Positions 44,141-54,945 are shown, counted from the stretch's first letter. The stretch: 64,000 nucleotides of DNA from Enterobacter sp. kpr-6 (GCF_900116015.1 NZ_FOYH01000007.1:62001-126000), one strand, 5' to 3'. The notes: generated by a model from the sequence alone, not told the origin. Numbers and translations: made by a program.

Positions 44141-44160
44141 GGGCAAGGGAGAAAACGACA

Positions 44161-44378
44161 CCCTCACCCCGGCCCTCTCCCTCAGGGAGAGGGTGAAAGG
44201 CAAGTCCGCGCTCGGACGGTCCCAAGGGAGAGGGAGAGAGGCAAGTCCGCGCCCGGGCTGTCCCAAGGAAGAGGGAGGAAGGCAAGTCCGCGCTCGGGCG
44301 GTCCCAAAGGAGAGGGAGGAAGGCAAGTCCGCGCTCGGACGGTCCCCTCTCCCTGAGGGAGAGGGTTAGGGTGAGGGT
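44161..44378. repeat. BIME-like palindromic repeat array, patA-GH130 gap
   Basis: Four tandem units with an exact 41-bp period (GGCAAGTCCGCGCTCGG begins at 44199, 44240, 44281, 44322), bounded by GGCCCTCTCCCTCAGGGAGAGGG hairpins in part at each end. The gap separates two convergent genes. Related arrays occur at 53637-53743 and 62277-62470. Confidence 0.9.
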
Positions 44379-44386
44379 GAAAGGCG

Positions 44387-45445
44387 TTACGCGACTCCCA
44401 AATGCTCCCACACCTGCGCCAGCGGCATTGTTGCCAGCGCCACCTTCTCATCCGCTGCGCCGTACCACACGTGCAGCGTCTCCTCGCGGATCAGCGCCCC
44501 GCAGGTAAACACCACGTTGCCGAAAAACCCTTCGCGTTCATACGGTGCGACCGGCTCCAGCAGCGGCACCGGGGATTTCGCCAGAATCACCGTCGGGTCG
44601 TTCAGATCCAGCAGCAGCGCGCCCAGGCAGTAGCGCTGATCCGCATCCACACCGTGATAAATCTCCAGCCAGCCGCGATCGGTTTTCAGCACCGGTGCGC
44701 CGCCACCCGATTTGCGGCAGTCCCACGCGTCGCCAGAACGCCCTAACAAATGACGATGGTTGCCCCAGTGCAGCATGTCCGGCGACTCGCAGATCCAGAT
44801 TTCCGGATGACCGAAGTGGCACGGAGCCGGACGCGTCAGCGCCTGGTATTTGCCGCCCACTTTCTCCGGGAAGAAACAGACGTCGCGGTTATCCGGGCAG
44901 AGGATCAGCCCCTTTTTCTCCACCGTCACAAAATCACGCGTCGTGGCGAGCGCCGTGGAAATACCGAGCGAGGAAACCGCCGAATAATTGATGTACCAGA
45001 GATCGTCGATCCGCGTAATGCGCGCGTCCTCGCAGCCAAACTCTTCATACTGCGTGTCAGCGACGATAAACGGCTGGCGATCGATGCGGTAATTCACCCC
45101 GTCAGCGCTTCGCGCCAGCCGCAGGTGCGACATCGAGGTCAGCCAGACCTGCGCCGGATCGCTTTTTAACACGATGACGCGCGGATCGCTGAAGTCATAA
45201 CGCTCGTCGCTGCGATCGAACGTTCGCGTCGTCACCGTCCATCCCTGCGAGCCTTTCGCCAGCAGCGGCACCACGATCTGCTGCGGATCGGCGTTGATCA
45301 CGCTCTCCGCCACGCGCAGCAGCAGCACGATCTCGCCGTTATGCTCCGTGACGCCGGTGTTGAACACGCACTCCACCTTAAAGTTCGGCTGTGAAGGAAC
45401 CACATCAGCCGGAACAATCAGCGGGTTTTTACTGTGCCTTTCCAT
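44387..45445 (-). CDS. GH130 family glycoside phosphorylase/hydrolase
   Basis: A 352-residue five-bladed beta-propeller enzyme of family GH130. Landmarks are SDPRV (86-90), GCEDARITRIDD (137-148, Asp140 the probable catalytic acid), GGKYQALTRP (197-206), IYHGVD (262-267) and VWYGAADEKVALA (327-339). GH130 enzymes act on beta-mannosides, most as phosphorylases giving alpha-mannose 1-phosphate, some as hydrolases. The phosphomannomutase-like gene in the same locus favours phosphorolysis. The ATG at 45445 has an AGGAG site; a longer form from 45580 lies inside the GH13 gene. Exact substrate unknown. Confidence 0.88.
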   Translation of the reverse strand: MERHSKNPLIVPADVVPSQPNFKVECVFNTGVTEHNGEIVLLLRVAESVINADPQQIVVPLLAKGSQGWTVTTRTFDRSDERYDFSDPRVIVLKSDPAQVWLTSMSHLRLARSADGVNYRIDRQPFIVADTQYEEFGCEDARITRIDDLWYINYSAVSSLGISTALATTRDFVTVEKKGLILCPDNRDVCFFPEKVGGKYQALTRPAPCHFGHPEIWICESPDMLHWGNHRHLLGRSGDAWDCRKSGGGAPVLKTDRGWLEIYHGVDADQRYCLGALLLDLNDPTVILAKSPVPLLEPVAPYEREGFFGNVVFTCGALIREETLHVWYGAADEKVALATMPLAQVWEHLGVA

Positions 45446-46925
45446 GACAACTCCTTTTAATGAAAAACTGATTTTTACCGATCCACAGCGCGTCTTCGCC
45501 GTACAGCATCTCACCTTCGATGTGCTGCCACGGGTTGCGAACGGGCGCGCCAAAGTTAATTGCCACCCACACCTGCTCATCCGGCGTGGCGCGGCTAAAC
45601 CAGAGGCAGGCGTCGGTCAATTCAAGCGTGGTGTAGTGCCCGTGACGCAGCGCCGGGGTGTCATTACGCAGGGCAATCAGTTGCCGGTAATCATCCCGCA
45701 ATGACGCATCGCCCTCCTCCCAGGCGAGCGGCGCGCGGGACGCATCGCGGGAGTGTTCCAGCGCCACCGCCAGCGCCTGTTCTGCGGTCATGCCCGCCTC
45801 AAGCGCGGTCTGGTAATGGGTGCGGCCCTGCACATCGACGATCTGCTCAAGGCTCTGCGCGACAAAATCGGTCATGCCGAACTCTTCGCCCTGGAAGATA
45901 AACGGCACGCCGTGCGCGGTGAGTTGCAGCGCCAGCACCGCCCGGGCGCGATCCACATCGCGCGCACTCTCACCGAAGCGACTGATCATCCGGGGCATAT
46001 CGTGGCTTGAGAAAAACAGCGTCGGCGGGCCGGGCTGCCGCTCGCGCATTGCCGTCAGTTCAGCAAACAGGCGCGAGGCGTCGAAAGTTTTCTGGCTGCC
46101 GAGGTTGAAGTTGAACACCACGTCCATCAGATCCGCTCCCTGGTAGCGGCGGATCACCTCCAGATCGTCGCTGCCGATCTCCCCAATCAGGAAAAACTCC
46201 CCGCGCTGGCGCACATAGCGGCACAGCCGTTGTAACGCCCGGATGATCCCTGGCTGATTGACGTCGTGCGCGTGGCGCTGCTCGCCGTTTTCCATCGGGT
46301 TGTCCGCCAGCACGCCGTCGGTGGTGAGGAAGTTAATGACGTCAAAGCGAAAGCCGTCCACGCCCTGGGCGATCCAGAAGTCGATCACCCGGTGAATTTC
46401 CCGCTCCACCTGCGGATTCGCCCAGTTCAGATCCACCTGCTGCGGGGCGAATTTATGGTAGTAAAACTCGCCGGTATCCGGCTCCGGCGTCCAGGCTGGG
46501 CCTGAGAAAAACGACTGCCAGTTATTCGGCTGGCGGGAAAAGATAAAGTAGTCGCGGTACGGGCTGGCGGGGTTATTCCACGCGTCCTGAAACCACGGAT
46601 GTTCCGACGAGACGTGATTGACCACCAGATCGATAATCACCCGGATGCCGCGCGCATGGCAGCCCGCCACCACGCGGCGGAAGTCGCCCATATCGCCAAA
46701 GCGCGGATCAACGGCGCAGTAGTTGCTGATGTCATAGCCGTTATCCACCAGCGGCGACGGGTAGAACGGTGTGATCCACACCGCGCCCACGCCCAGCGCC
46801 GCCAGGTGATCGAGTCTGGTCAACAGCCCAGGGAAATCCCCGCGCCCGTCGCCGTTGCCATCGCAAAACGATGGCAGATAAATTTGATAGCAGACGCTCT
46901 CCTGCCACCAGGGAATCGGTTTCAC
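45429..46925 (-). CDS. GH13 alpha-glucosidase-like enzyme
   Basis: A 498-residue alpha-amylase family enzyme, probably an oligo-alpha-glucosidase or phosphorylase. The TIM barrel has region I DLVVNH (99-104), nucleophile Asp195 in GFRFDVINF, acid/base Glu249 in IGEIG, and the stabilising Asp309 in FFSSHD, where most members have NHD. No signal peptide, so it works in the cytoplasm on imported sugar. It overlaps GH130 by 17 bases and follows the permease genes by 10, so all are one transcript. Confidence 0.9.
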   Translation of the reverse strand: MKPIPWWQESVCYQIYLPSFCDGNGDGRGDFPGLLTRLDHLAALGVGAVWITPFYPSPLVDNGYDISNYCAVDPRFGDMGDFRRVVAGCHARGIRVIIDLVVNHVSSEHPWFQDAWNNPASPYRDYFIFSRQPNNWQSFFSGPAWTPEPDTGEFYYHKFAPQQVDLNWANPQVEREIHRVIDFWIAQGVDGFRFDVINFLTTDGVLADNPMENGEQRHAHDVNQPGIIRALQRLCRYVRQRGEFFLIGEIGSDDLEVIRRYQGADLMDVVFNFNLGSQKTFDASRLFAELTAMRERQPGPPTLFFSSHDMPRMISRFGESARDVDRARAVLALQLTAHGVPFIFQGEEFGMTDFVAQSLEQIVDVQGRTHYQTALEAGMTAEQALAVALEHSRDASRAPLAWEEGDASLRDDYRQLIALRNDTPALRHGHYTTLELTDACLWFSRATPDEQVWVAINFGAPVRNPWQHIEGEMLYGEDALWIGKNQFFIKRSCHGKAQ

Positions 46926-46935
46926 ATCAATCTCC

Positions 46936-47763
46936 TTATTTCAGCGATAACGACATGCCCTGCAGGAAATATTTCCTGAACAGCATAAACAGCACCAGCA
47001 CCGGCAGCATCTGCACCACTGCGCCCGCCAGCACCGGGCCAAGATAGATCCCGTAGGATTTACTGAAGGTGGCGAGCAGCACCGAGAACGGCATTTTTGC
47101 GGCGTCGCGCATCACAATCAGCGGCCAGAGGAAGTTGTCCCAGGCGCTGGAAAAGGTGAACAGCGCGACAATCGCCAGGATCGCTTTATTCAGCGGCATC
47201 ATCACATGACGCAGAATTCCCCACAGGCTGGCGTGATCGAGACGGGCGGCGTAGAGGTAATCATTCGGCGTGCCTTTGAAGCTCTGCGAGACCATAAAAA
47301 TCCCCCATGCGCTCATCGCATACGGCAGGATCATTGCGCTGTAGCTGTTAATCAGCCCCAGTTCGCGCATCAGCACAAACTGCGGAATGATGAACATAAA
47401 GGCCGGGAACACCATCTGCACAATCAGCAGGTTTTTAAAGCCGTTTTTGCCGCGAAAATCGGTTTTCGCCACCGCATACCCCACCAGCATCGAGGTCACG
47501 GTGACGCAGGCGGTGATGGTCAGGGAAACGAACAGCGAGTTAAACAGGGTGCGTAAAAACGGCTTATCGGCGCGGTTGCTGTTATCAAACAGAAACTGAT
47601 AATTGGCCCACGAAAAATCGCCGGAAAAGAGATCGGTGGTGTAAATCTGCGCCGTGGGTTTCAGCGAGGCGATGACCATCCAGATAAACGGATACAGCCA
47701 GGTCAGCGCCAGTAAAAACATCGCCGCATGAATAAGCAGACTCAGGGGAGTGTGTTTTTTCAT
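46936..47763 (-). CDS. Sugar ABC transporter permease, MalG type
   Basis: A 275-residue inner-membrane protein with six hydrophobic segments and the EAA-like loop (DYLYAARLDHASLWGILRHVMMPLNKAIL) that contacts the ATPase. It begins directly after the stop of the first permease. With its partner it forms the channel of a carbohydrate importer (CUT1 class). Confidence 0.93.
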   Translation of the reverse strand: MKKHTPLSLLIHAAMFLLALTWLYPFIWMVIASLKPTAQIYTTDLFSGDFSWANYQFLFDNSNRADKPFLRTLFNSLFVSLTITACVTVTSMLVGYAVAKTDFRGKNGFKNLLIVQMVFPAFMFIIPQFVLMRELGLINSYSAMILPYAMSAWGIFMVSQSFKGTPNDYLYAARLDHASLWGILRHVMMPLNKAILAIVALFTFSSAWDNFLWPLIVMRDAAKMPFSVLLATFSKSYGIYLGPVLAGAVVQMLPVLVLFMLFRKYFLQGMSLSLK

Positions 47764-48630
47764 TCAGACAATCTCTATATTTTTTTCGAACAGTTTGCGG
47801 AAAAGCCAAATCACCATAAAACTGCACGCCGCCACAATAATCGACATGGCCGCCGCCTGCGTGGGCTTCATTTTCTGGAACGCCATCTCATACATCACCA
47901 CCATCGGGCTGGTGGTACTGTCGAGCGGGCCGCCGCCGGTAATCAGATACGGCTCAGTGAAAATACTGAATGCAACGGTGATCGCCAGCACCATCACCAT
48001 AACAATTTGCGCATTCATCATCGGCAGGGTAATGGCGTAGCTCTGTTTAAAGCGCCCGGTTTTATCCAGCAGCGCCGCGCTGTAAATATCATTGGGGATC
48101 GCCTGCATCCCGGAATAAAGAATCAATCCGTAATAGCCGACAAATTTCCACGTCACAATCAAGGCGATAGAGAGCATGGCGCAGTCGGGATCGGTAAACC
48201 ACGGCACCGACACGCCAAACGTCTCTTTCAGGAACAGATTCACCGGGCCATATTCACTGAACAGCTTTGAAAAGACGATGGAATAGGCCACGCCGGAGGA
48301 AATATTGGCGAGTAAAAAACTCAGGGCAATAAACGTTTTGCCGTATTTAATTCGCTTAAGCCCGGCGGCAAATAACAGCGAGGCGATAAAGACAATTGGC
48401 AAATAATAGAGCAGGAATCGCGCGACGTTGAGCATCGATGTCCAGAACAGCTTATCGTTTATGACGTTAATCATATTTTGCAGGCCGCTAAACGACGGCG
48501 AGCCAATAAACTGCCACTGGGTGACGCTTAATACCACCAGCCAGCCCAGCGGATAAAACCAGAACAGCAGCGAATAGCCTATCCATGAGGAGGCCAGAAG
48601 GCCTCCGGTGCGTGAATCATATCCGGCCAT
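47764..48630 (-). CDS. Sugar ABC transporter permease, MalF type
   Basis: A 288-residue inner-membrane protein with six hydrophobic segments and the loop NDIYSAALLDKTGRFKQSYAITLPMM as the ATPase-docking site. GGGPLDSTTSPMVVMYEMAFQ is a CUT1 permease signature. AGAGGGA ribosome site. Confidence 0.93.
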   Translation of the reverse strand: MAGYDSRTGGLLASSWIGYSLLFWFYPLGWLVVLSVTQWQFIGSPSFSGLQNMINVINDKLFWTSMLNVARFLLYYLPIVFIASLLFAAGLKRIKYGKTFIALSFLLANISSGVAYSIVFSKLFSEYGPVNLFLKETFGVSVPWFTDPDCAMLSIALIVTWKFVGYYGLILYSGMQAIPNDIYSAALLDKTGRFKQSYAITLPMMNAQIVMVMVLAITVAFSIFTEPYLITGGGPLDSTTSPMVVMYEMAFQKMKPTQAAAMSIIVAACSFMVIWLFRKLFEKNIEIV

Positions 48631-48639
48631 AGATCCCTC

Positions 48640-49929
48640 TTACTTTTGCAGCAGGCCGTTGATCTCTTGTGCGGACTGGTCGAGCGCTTTCGCCGGATCG
48701 TCCTGTTTGAAGATCACCTGCTCCAGCATCTGCGTCATGCTGCGCTGGATCTCCGTGGTCTGCGTGGTGGCGACCGGCGGCAGGGCGACATCCACATACG
48801 AGGCGATCTCTTTTTCCAGCGGATTTTTACTGAAGTAATCCACAAACAGCGGGTTGGTCAGCAGATCGGAACGTGCAGGCGGCATTCCGGTTAAGGTCAG
48901 CCAGGTCAGGTCGTGCTCCGCTTTGCTGTAAACCCACTGAATGAAGGCCCAGGCTTCCGCCTTGTGTTTACTGGTGCGGAACATCACCACGCCTTTACTG
49001 TCGCCAAAGGTGTGCGGGTGCGCGGTGCCTTTTTCGGTGAGCATCGGGCCGATTTTGATTTTTTGCAGCAATTCCGGCGATTCGGTGCGATAGCGGGCGA
49101 TATCCCACGGTCCGCGTGCGGAACCCAGCACCTGCCCGGTTGCCAGCGGATCGTCTGCCGCCGTGAAATCGTAGCTGCTCCACTTATTGCTGAACACTTT
49201 GCCCATAAAGCTCAGCACTGCGTTGCCCGCGTCGTTATTAAACTGGGCTTTGTTATCGGCGATATAAGCCTGGCCGCCGCTTTGCGCGTAAAACAGCGGG
49301 ATCAGATCAAACCAGCGCTCCCACCAGTTTTTGCCCGCCGTAAGCTGCATCACGTAGCCGTTGTTATCGGCGGCGCGGCGCTGTGCAAGGGTATAAATGT
49401 CGTCATAGGTGGTCGGCACCTGGTCAAAACCATATTGTTGCAGCAGGTCGCCGCGCCACCACCAGACAATCGGGTTCACGTACAGCGGCAGGACGTGCTG
49501 CTTACCCTTTAACGTCCAGGCGGGCATGATGGCGTCCATATGGCGGTTTTTCACCACGTCAGCAAAACCGGGCATGGCGGAGAGATCTTCAATCTGGTCG
49601 ATCTCCGCCAGCTGGCTGGCGAAACCGATAAAGATATTGCTGGAGATATCAGGTTCCGTTCCCGACGCCAGCGCGTTCATGATCGCTTCTTCTGAGCTGC
49701 CCGCGACCGGGATCGCGGTGAATTCAACGGGGGTATGGGAAGGGTCCTTGTTCCACTCCTTTACCATTTCATTCCAGAACGCTTCTTCATTGACCGTGGG
49801 GGTGACCCACATTTTGATCGGGGTTTTCGCCCCGCTGCTCGCCGTTGGTTTCTCTTCCCCGTCGCAGCCGACAATACAGATACTGAGAAGCGCCGACGCC
49901 GTCCATTTCGCTACTGTTGTAAGGTTCAC
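48640..49929 (-). CDS. Sugar ABC transporter substrate-binding lipoprotein
   Basis: A 429-residue periplasmic binding protein of the CUT1 class. A GTG start with an AGGGAGAG ribosome site leads into a signal with the lipobox IVGC (Cys about 22), so it is a lipoprotein. The mature part is typical: IKMWVTPTVNEEAFWNEMVKEWN, then many Trp residues (IVWWWRG, WWERWFD) for sugar stacking. First gene of the leftward operon, controlled by the paired palindromes. Confidence 0.93.
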   Translation of the reverse strand: MNLTTVAKWTASALLSICIVGCDGEEKPTASSGAKTPIKMWVTPTVNEEAFWNEMVKEWNKDPSHTPVEFTAIPVAGSSEEAIMNALASGTEPDISSNIFIGFASQLAEIDQIEDLSAMPGFADVVKNRHMDAIMPAWTLKGKQHVLPLYVNPIVWWWRGDLLQQYGFDQVPTTYDDIYTLAQRRAADNNGYVMQLTAGKNWWERWFDLIPLFYAQSGGQAYIADNKAQFNNDAGNAVLSFMGKVFSNKWSSYDFTAADDPLATGQVLGSARGPWDIARYRTESPELLQKIKIGPMLTEKGTAHPHTFGDSKGVVMFRTSKHKAEAWAFIQWVYSKAEHDLTWLTLTGMPPARSDLLTNPLFVDYFSKNPLEKEIASYVDVALPPVATTQTTEIQRSMTQMLEQVIFKQDDPAKALDQSAQEINGLLQK

Positions 49930-50016
49930 GATAACTCTCCCTGACTCTTGTTAAGAGGTGTCCCTGGGACTGTCCTGCTCATGTGAGCGAGGCGTAAACT
50001 AGCACCTGATTTTTAT

Positions 50017-50063
50017 GTTTAACGTTAAACACTTCACATTTTGCTTTTTGTTTAACGTTAAAC
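50017..50063. promoter_or_regulatory. Paired LacI-type operators in the divergent promoter region
   Basis: Two identical perfect palindromes, GTTTAACGTTAAAC, at 50017-50030 and 50050-50063. Their centres are 33 bp apart, about three helical turns. The central CG and 14-bp size fit LacI-family operators. They can control both the binding-protein operon and the regulator operon. Confidence 0.85.
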
Positions 50064-50113
50064 TTAGCAACCGTGATCGCGCCCACTCTGTGTGTAAAAA
50101 CTAAGTTAATGAG

Positions 50114-51148
50114 ATGAAAAATAACAAGAAAATTACCACCAAATCCCTTGCGCAAACGCTCGGGATCTCGCATACCACGGTATCGAACGCCTGGAACAAC
50201 CCTGAGAAGCTTTCTGCCCGGTTGCGCGAGCGCATTTTGCGTTATGCCGACGAAGTGGGCTTCAAAGGGCCGGACACCCTCGCGCGGGCATTGCGCACCG
50301 GCAAATCCGATACCATCGGCGTGATCTTTAACGACTCCATGAGCTACGTGTTTATCGATCCGCACGACATCAACCTGATGCGCGGCATCGCCACCCGGTG
50401 CGAAAAACAGCACATCAATCTGGTGCTGATCCCGCTGCAACAGCGCCAGCACGCGGGCATCGCGCCGCTCACCACCCTGGTGGACGGCTATATCCTGAAC
50501 GCCACGCACAATAACGACGCCATTATTTTGCAGACGCTGGCGCGGCGGCTGCCGGTGGTCACGCTGGATTTTCGCCTTCCCCAGTACAGCAGCGTCTCAA
50601 TTGATAACGCCCGGGCGATGCAGGACATGACCCGCTATCTGCTCGGCAAAGGCCATCAGCACGTCGGGATCATCGCCTTCCCCGCCAGCACCGGTTCCCT
50701 CGGTATGCGCGATCTCAGCGCGCCAGTGACCGGGGATAATGCCCTGATGGTCACGCGCGTCAACGCCTGTCGCGACACCCTCCTCGCCCATCAGATTGCG
50801 CCGGAACAGTGCTGGCTGTATGAAACCCGCCACGACGAAGAACACGGCGCGGAAGCAGCACACGCCTTGCTGGCAGCGCACCCGGAAATTACCGCGCTGA
50901 TTTGCCTGTCGGATCGCTTTGCTATGGGGGCCATGCAGCACTGCCAGCGGCGCAACATCGCCGTGCCGCAGCAGGTGGCGATCACCGGCTTTGACGATCT
51001 TGCCGTGGAATCAGGCGGCCCGGCGCTGACCACCATCGCCCAGGACGCGGTGAAAAAGGGTGAGATTGCGGTTGAGCTTCTGTTAAACAATGGGCCGGTG
51101 ACCCATTACGAGCTGGAACACCGGCTGATTATTCGCGAATCAGCCTGA
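50114..51148 (+). CDS. LacI-family transcriptional regulator
   Basis: A 344-residue repressor. The N-terminal helix-turn-helix is KITTKSLAQTLGISHTTVSNAWNNPEKLSARLRERI, followed by a periplasmic-binding-protein-like sensor (SDTIGVIFNDSMSYVF..., ITGFDDLAVESGGPALTTIAQD). It presumably releases the paired palindromes when it binds a sugar or sugar phosphate from the pathway. First gene of the rightward operon with the mutase and ATPase. Confidence 0.92.
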   Translation: MKNNKKITTKSLAQTLGISHTTVSNAWNNPEKLSARLRERILRYADEVGFKGPDTLARALRTGKSDTIGVIFNDSMSYVFIDPHDINLMRGIATRCEKQHINLVLIPLQQRQHAGIAPLTTLVDGYILNATHNNDAIILQTLARRLPVVTLDFRLPQYSSVSIDNARAMQDMTRYLLGKGHQHVGIIAFPASTGSLGMRDLSAPVTGDNALMVTRVNACRDTLLAHQIAPEQCWLYETRHDEEHGAEAAHALLAAHPEITALICLSDRFAMGAMQHCQRRNIAVPQQVAITGFDDLAVESGGPALTTIAQDAVKKGEIAVELLLNNGPVTHYELEHRLIIRESA

Positions 51149-51175
51149 GGAAATTAACCCACAAGGAGCAGTTTT

Positions 51176-52549
51176 ATGGATGAACTGACGTGTTTTAAAG
51201 CCTATGACATTCGGGGCGAAGTGGGCGTGACGCTGACGCCGGAGATTGTGTTTCGCATTGGTCGCGCATATGCCGCCTGGCTGCAACCGCGCCGGGTGGT
51301 GATTGGCGCAGATGTTCGAATAAGTTCTGATACGCTCAAAATGGCGCTGGCTGAAGGGCTGCGCGCGAGCGGCGTGGACGTGATTGATATCGGCATGTGC
51401 GGCACGGAGGAGATCTACTTCGCCACCCGCGAACTGGCGGCGGATGGCGGAATTGAAATCACCGCCAGCCACAATCCCGCCCAGGACAACGGCATGAAGC
51501 TGGTGCGTGAAGAGGCGCGCCCCATCAGCAACGATAACGGCCTGCTGGAGATTAAAGCCCTGGCGCAGCGCAACGACTTCCCGCCCGCTGCCCGCGTGGG
51601 TGACTATGTCGCGTTTGATCACCGCCCGGTGTGGGCCGCGCATCTGCTGCGCTATCTGACTCCCCGCGCGCTGCGCCCGCTGCGGGTGGTGGTCAATCCC
51701 GGCCACGGCACCGCAGGCCCGGCACTGGATGTGCTGGAAGCCGCACTGCGCGCCCGTGGCGTTAACGTGGAATTTATCCGCCTCTATCACCAGCCTGACG
51801 GACGCTTTCCCGCAGGCGTCCCGAACCCGATGCTCAAAGAAAACCGCAGCGCCACCCGTAACACGGTGCGCCTGAGAAACGCAGATTTTGGCGTGGCCTG
51901 GGACGGCGATTTCGACCGCTGTTTTTTCTTTGATGAGCACGGCGATTTTATCGAAAGCTATTATCTGGTCGGCCTGTTTGCGGAACACTTTATCCGCCAG
52001 TCGCCCGGCTGCACGGTGCTGCTCGATCCGCGTTTAACGTGGAACACGCAGGAAGTGGTGGCGAAATGCGGCGGACGGCCGGTGATCGGCAAAACCGGTC
52101 ACGCCTTTATCAAAGCGCGGATGCGCGAGGAAGATGCGATTTACGGCGGCGAGATGAGCGGCCACCACTATTTCCGCGACTTCGGCTACTGCGACAGCGG
52201 CATGATCCCGTTCATCCTGATGCTGAGCATTCTCGGTCAATCCACGACCCCGCTTTCGCACTATATGGCGCAGGCACAGCAGCGCTTTCCTGTTTCCGGC
52301 GAGATCAATCTGACGGTGGCGTCACCGGAGAAGGTGATTGAGCGCATCGCCACCCACTATTCGCCCGCGTGCGTTGAGCGCGATTCGCTCGACGGGCTGA
52401 GCATGGCCTTTAGCGACTGGCGTTTTAACCTGCGCGCCTCCAACACCGAACCGCTGTTGCGGCTGAACGTGGAAACGCGCGGCAACCCGGAACGGCTGGC
52501 GGAAAAAACCGCCGAGCTACAGCAACTGATCGCCCACTATCAGGCATAA
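51176..52549 (+). CDS. Phosphomannomutase/phosphoglucomutase
   Basis: A 457-residue alpha-D-phosphohexomutase, near the length of E. coli CpsG/ManB (456). The phosphoserine loop TASHNP is at 96-101 (Ser98), the metal loop is in WDGDFDRC, and the sugar-binding loop is GEMSGHHYFRDFGYCDSG. It should convert mannose 1-phosphate to mannose 6-phosphate (or the glucose pair). In this operon its likely task is to feed the GH130 product into glycolysis. AAGGAG ribosome site. Confidence 0.92.
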   Translation: MDELTCFKAYDIRGEVGVTLTPEIVFRIGRAYAAWLQPRRVVIGADVRISSDTLKMALAEGLRASGVDVIDIGMCGTEEIYFATRELAADGGIEITASHNPAQDNGMKLVREEARPISNDNGLLEIKALAQRNDFPPAARVGDYVAFDHRPVWAAHLLRYLTPRALRPLRVVVNPGHGTAGPALDVLEAALRARGVNVEFIRLYHQPDGRFPAGVPNPMLKENRSATRNTVRLRNADFGVAWDGDFDRCFFFDEHGDFIESYYLVGLFAEHFIRQSPGCTVLLDPRLTWNTQEVVAKCGGRPVIGKTGHAFIKARMREEDAIYGGEMSGHHYFRDFGYCDSGMIPFILMLSILGQSTTPLSHYMAQAQQRFPVSGEINLTVASPEKVIERIATHYSPACVERDSLDGLSMAFSDWRFNLRASNTEPLLRLNVETRGNPERLAEKTAELQQLIAHYQA

Positions 52550-52562
52550 GAAAGGACGCCTC

Positions 52563-53627
<1,065 letters not shown>

Positions 53628-53636
53628 TTTGCAGAT

Positions 53637-53743
53637 CTCTCACCCTCACCCTAGCCCTCTCCCTGAGGGAGAGGGGACAGATCGAGCACGGATTTGCCCT
53701 TCCCCCTCTCCCTCAGGGAGAGGGCCGGGGTGAAGGTGAAAGC
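53637..53743. repeat. BIME-like palindromic repeat, ATPase-lsrG gap
   Basis: Two CCCTCTCCCT(G/C)AGGGAGAGGG hairpins separated by a spacer containing ACAGATCGAGCACGGATTT, which is a variant of the spacer in the other two arrays. Sits between convergent genes. Confidence 0.85.
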
Positions 53744-53756
53744 GCCCCCTCCAGAA

Positions 53757-54050
53757 TCACTCCGGCAACAACCCCACAAAACACCGTTTCTTACGCGGCT
53801 CCGACATCAACTCATCCAGCTTTTCCACGCACGCCAGGTAGTGCGGGGTTTCTTTGTGCGCCAGCACCGCCGCTTCGTCCTTGTACGCCTCGTAAATATA
53901 AAACCGCGTCTTCACCTTTGGGTCCTGCAACACGTCGAAGCGCAGATTTCCCGGCTCCTTTATCGCCCCTTCGTGGTTGGCGCGGAACACGTCGAGAAAC
54001 TCGTCCACCCTCTCAGGCTTAATGTTGATCTCCACCAGCGTCACGTTCAT
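53757..54050 (-). CDS. lsrG: AI-2 catabolism isomerase LsrG
   Basis: A 97-residue ABM-fold protein (96 in E. coli), [22 protein letters not shown]. It isomerises phospho-hydroxypentanedione, the ring-opened AI-2 phosphate, before LsrF acts. Last gene of the lsr operon; overlaps lsrF by four bases. Confidence 0.96.
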   Translation of the reverse strand: MNVTLVEINIKPERVDEFLDVFRANHEGAIKEPGNLRFDVLQDPKVKTRFYIYEAYKDEAAVLAHKETPHYLACVEKLDELMSEPRKKRCFVGLLPE

Positions 54051-54934
54051 TGCTGCTCTCCCTGTTTTTCTTCCTGCCAGAACTGGTACGCCTCGCGGGC
54101 GCTCATATTCTCGTGCACCACTTTTTTCACCGCTTTCAGCATGGCGAGCGGCGCGCTGGACTGGAAGATATTGCGCCCCATGTCCACGCCGGATGCGCCC
54201 TGGTCAATCGCGCGGAAACACATCTCCAGCGCCTCCTGCTCCGGCAGCTTTTTACCCCCGGCGATAACAATCGGCACCGGGCAACTGGCGGTGACTTTCT
54301 CAAACCCCTCTTCGACGAAATAGGTCTTCACGAACTGCGCGCCCATCTCGGCGGCGATGCGGCTGGCGAGGGAGAAATAGCGCGCGTCGCGGGCCATCTC
54401 TTTACCCACGCCGGTCACCGCCAGCGTCGGAATACCGTAGCGATTCCCGGCGTCCACCAGCTTGATGATGTTATTGATCGACTGGTGCTCGTACTCGCTG
54501 CCGATGTACACCTGAGCGGCCACCGCGCAGGCGTTCAGGCGCAGCGCGTCTTCCATCGCCACCGCCACGCACTCGTTCGACAACTCAGTGAGGATCGAAT
54601 TGCCCCCGGAGGCGCGCAGCACCACCGGCTTGTTGGTCGCGGGCGGCACCACGCTTCGCAGTATGCCGCGCGTGCACATCAGCACGTCGGTTTCACCGAA
54701 CAGCGGCGCAATAGAGAGATCGATGCGCTCAAGCCCGGTAGTCGGCCCCTGAAAATAGCCGTGGTCAAACGCCAGCATCACCGTGCGGTTGCTGGCCGGG
54801 TTGAAAATACGCGCAAGCCGCGACTGCATCCCCCAGTCCAGCGCGCCGCAGCCCTTCAGCGCGAACAGCGCATTTTTCTGCGGCGTCTCCAGGCCAAAAT
54901 TTTTGCCCTCTTTGATGTCATCTAAATCTGCCAT
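54047..54934 (-). CDS. lsrF: 3-hydroxy-5-phosphooxypentane-2,4-dione thiolase LsrF
   Basis: A 295-residue class I aldolase-fold enzyme (291 in E. coli). The Schiff-base lysine is in [12 protein letters not shown]. It transfers an acetyl group from the AI-2 breakdown product to CoA, giving acetyl-CoA and dihydroxyacetone phosphate. [12 protein letters not shown] is conserved. Confidence 0.96.
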   Translation of the reverse strand: MADLDDIKEGKNFGLETPQKNALFALKGCGALDWGMQSRLARIFNPASNRTVMLAFDHGYFQGPTTGLERIDLSIAPLFGETDVLMCTRGILRSVVPPATNKPVVLRASGGNSILTELSNECVAVAMEDALRLNACAVAAQVYIGSEYEHQSINNIIKLVDAGNRYGIPTLAVTGVGKEMARDARYFSLASRIAAEMGAQFVKTYFVEEGFEKVTASCPVPIVIAGGKKLPEQEALEMCFRAIDQGASGVDMGRNIFQSSAPLAMLKAVKKVVHENMSAREAYQFWQEEKQGEQQ

Positions 54935-54945
54935 TTTCTCCCCCG

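Noticed and set aside
44199-44362. CRISPR array
   Set aside because: Units repeat over their whole 41 bp with no unique spacers, and no cas genes are nearby; it belongs to an intergenic palindromic repeat family.
45446-45580. N-terminal extension of the GH130 protein
   Set aside because: The added 45 residues overlap GH13, have no family match, and the ATG at 45445 has a strong ribosome site.
51140-51988. A 282-codon open frame on the minus strand
   Set aside because: Antisense to the phosphomannomutase gene with no ribosome site or family match.
54050-54925. A 291-codon open frame on the plus strand
   Set aside because: Antisense shadow of lsrF, His/Arg-rich composition and no family features.
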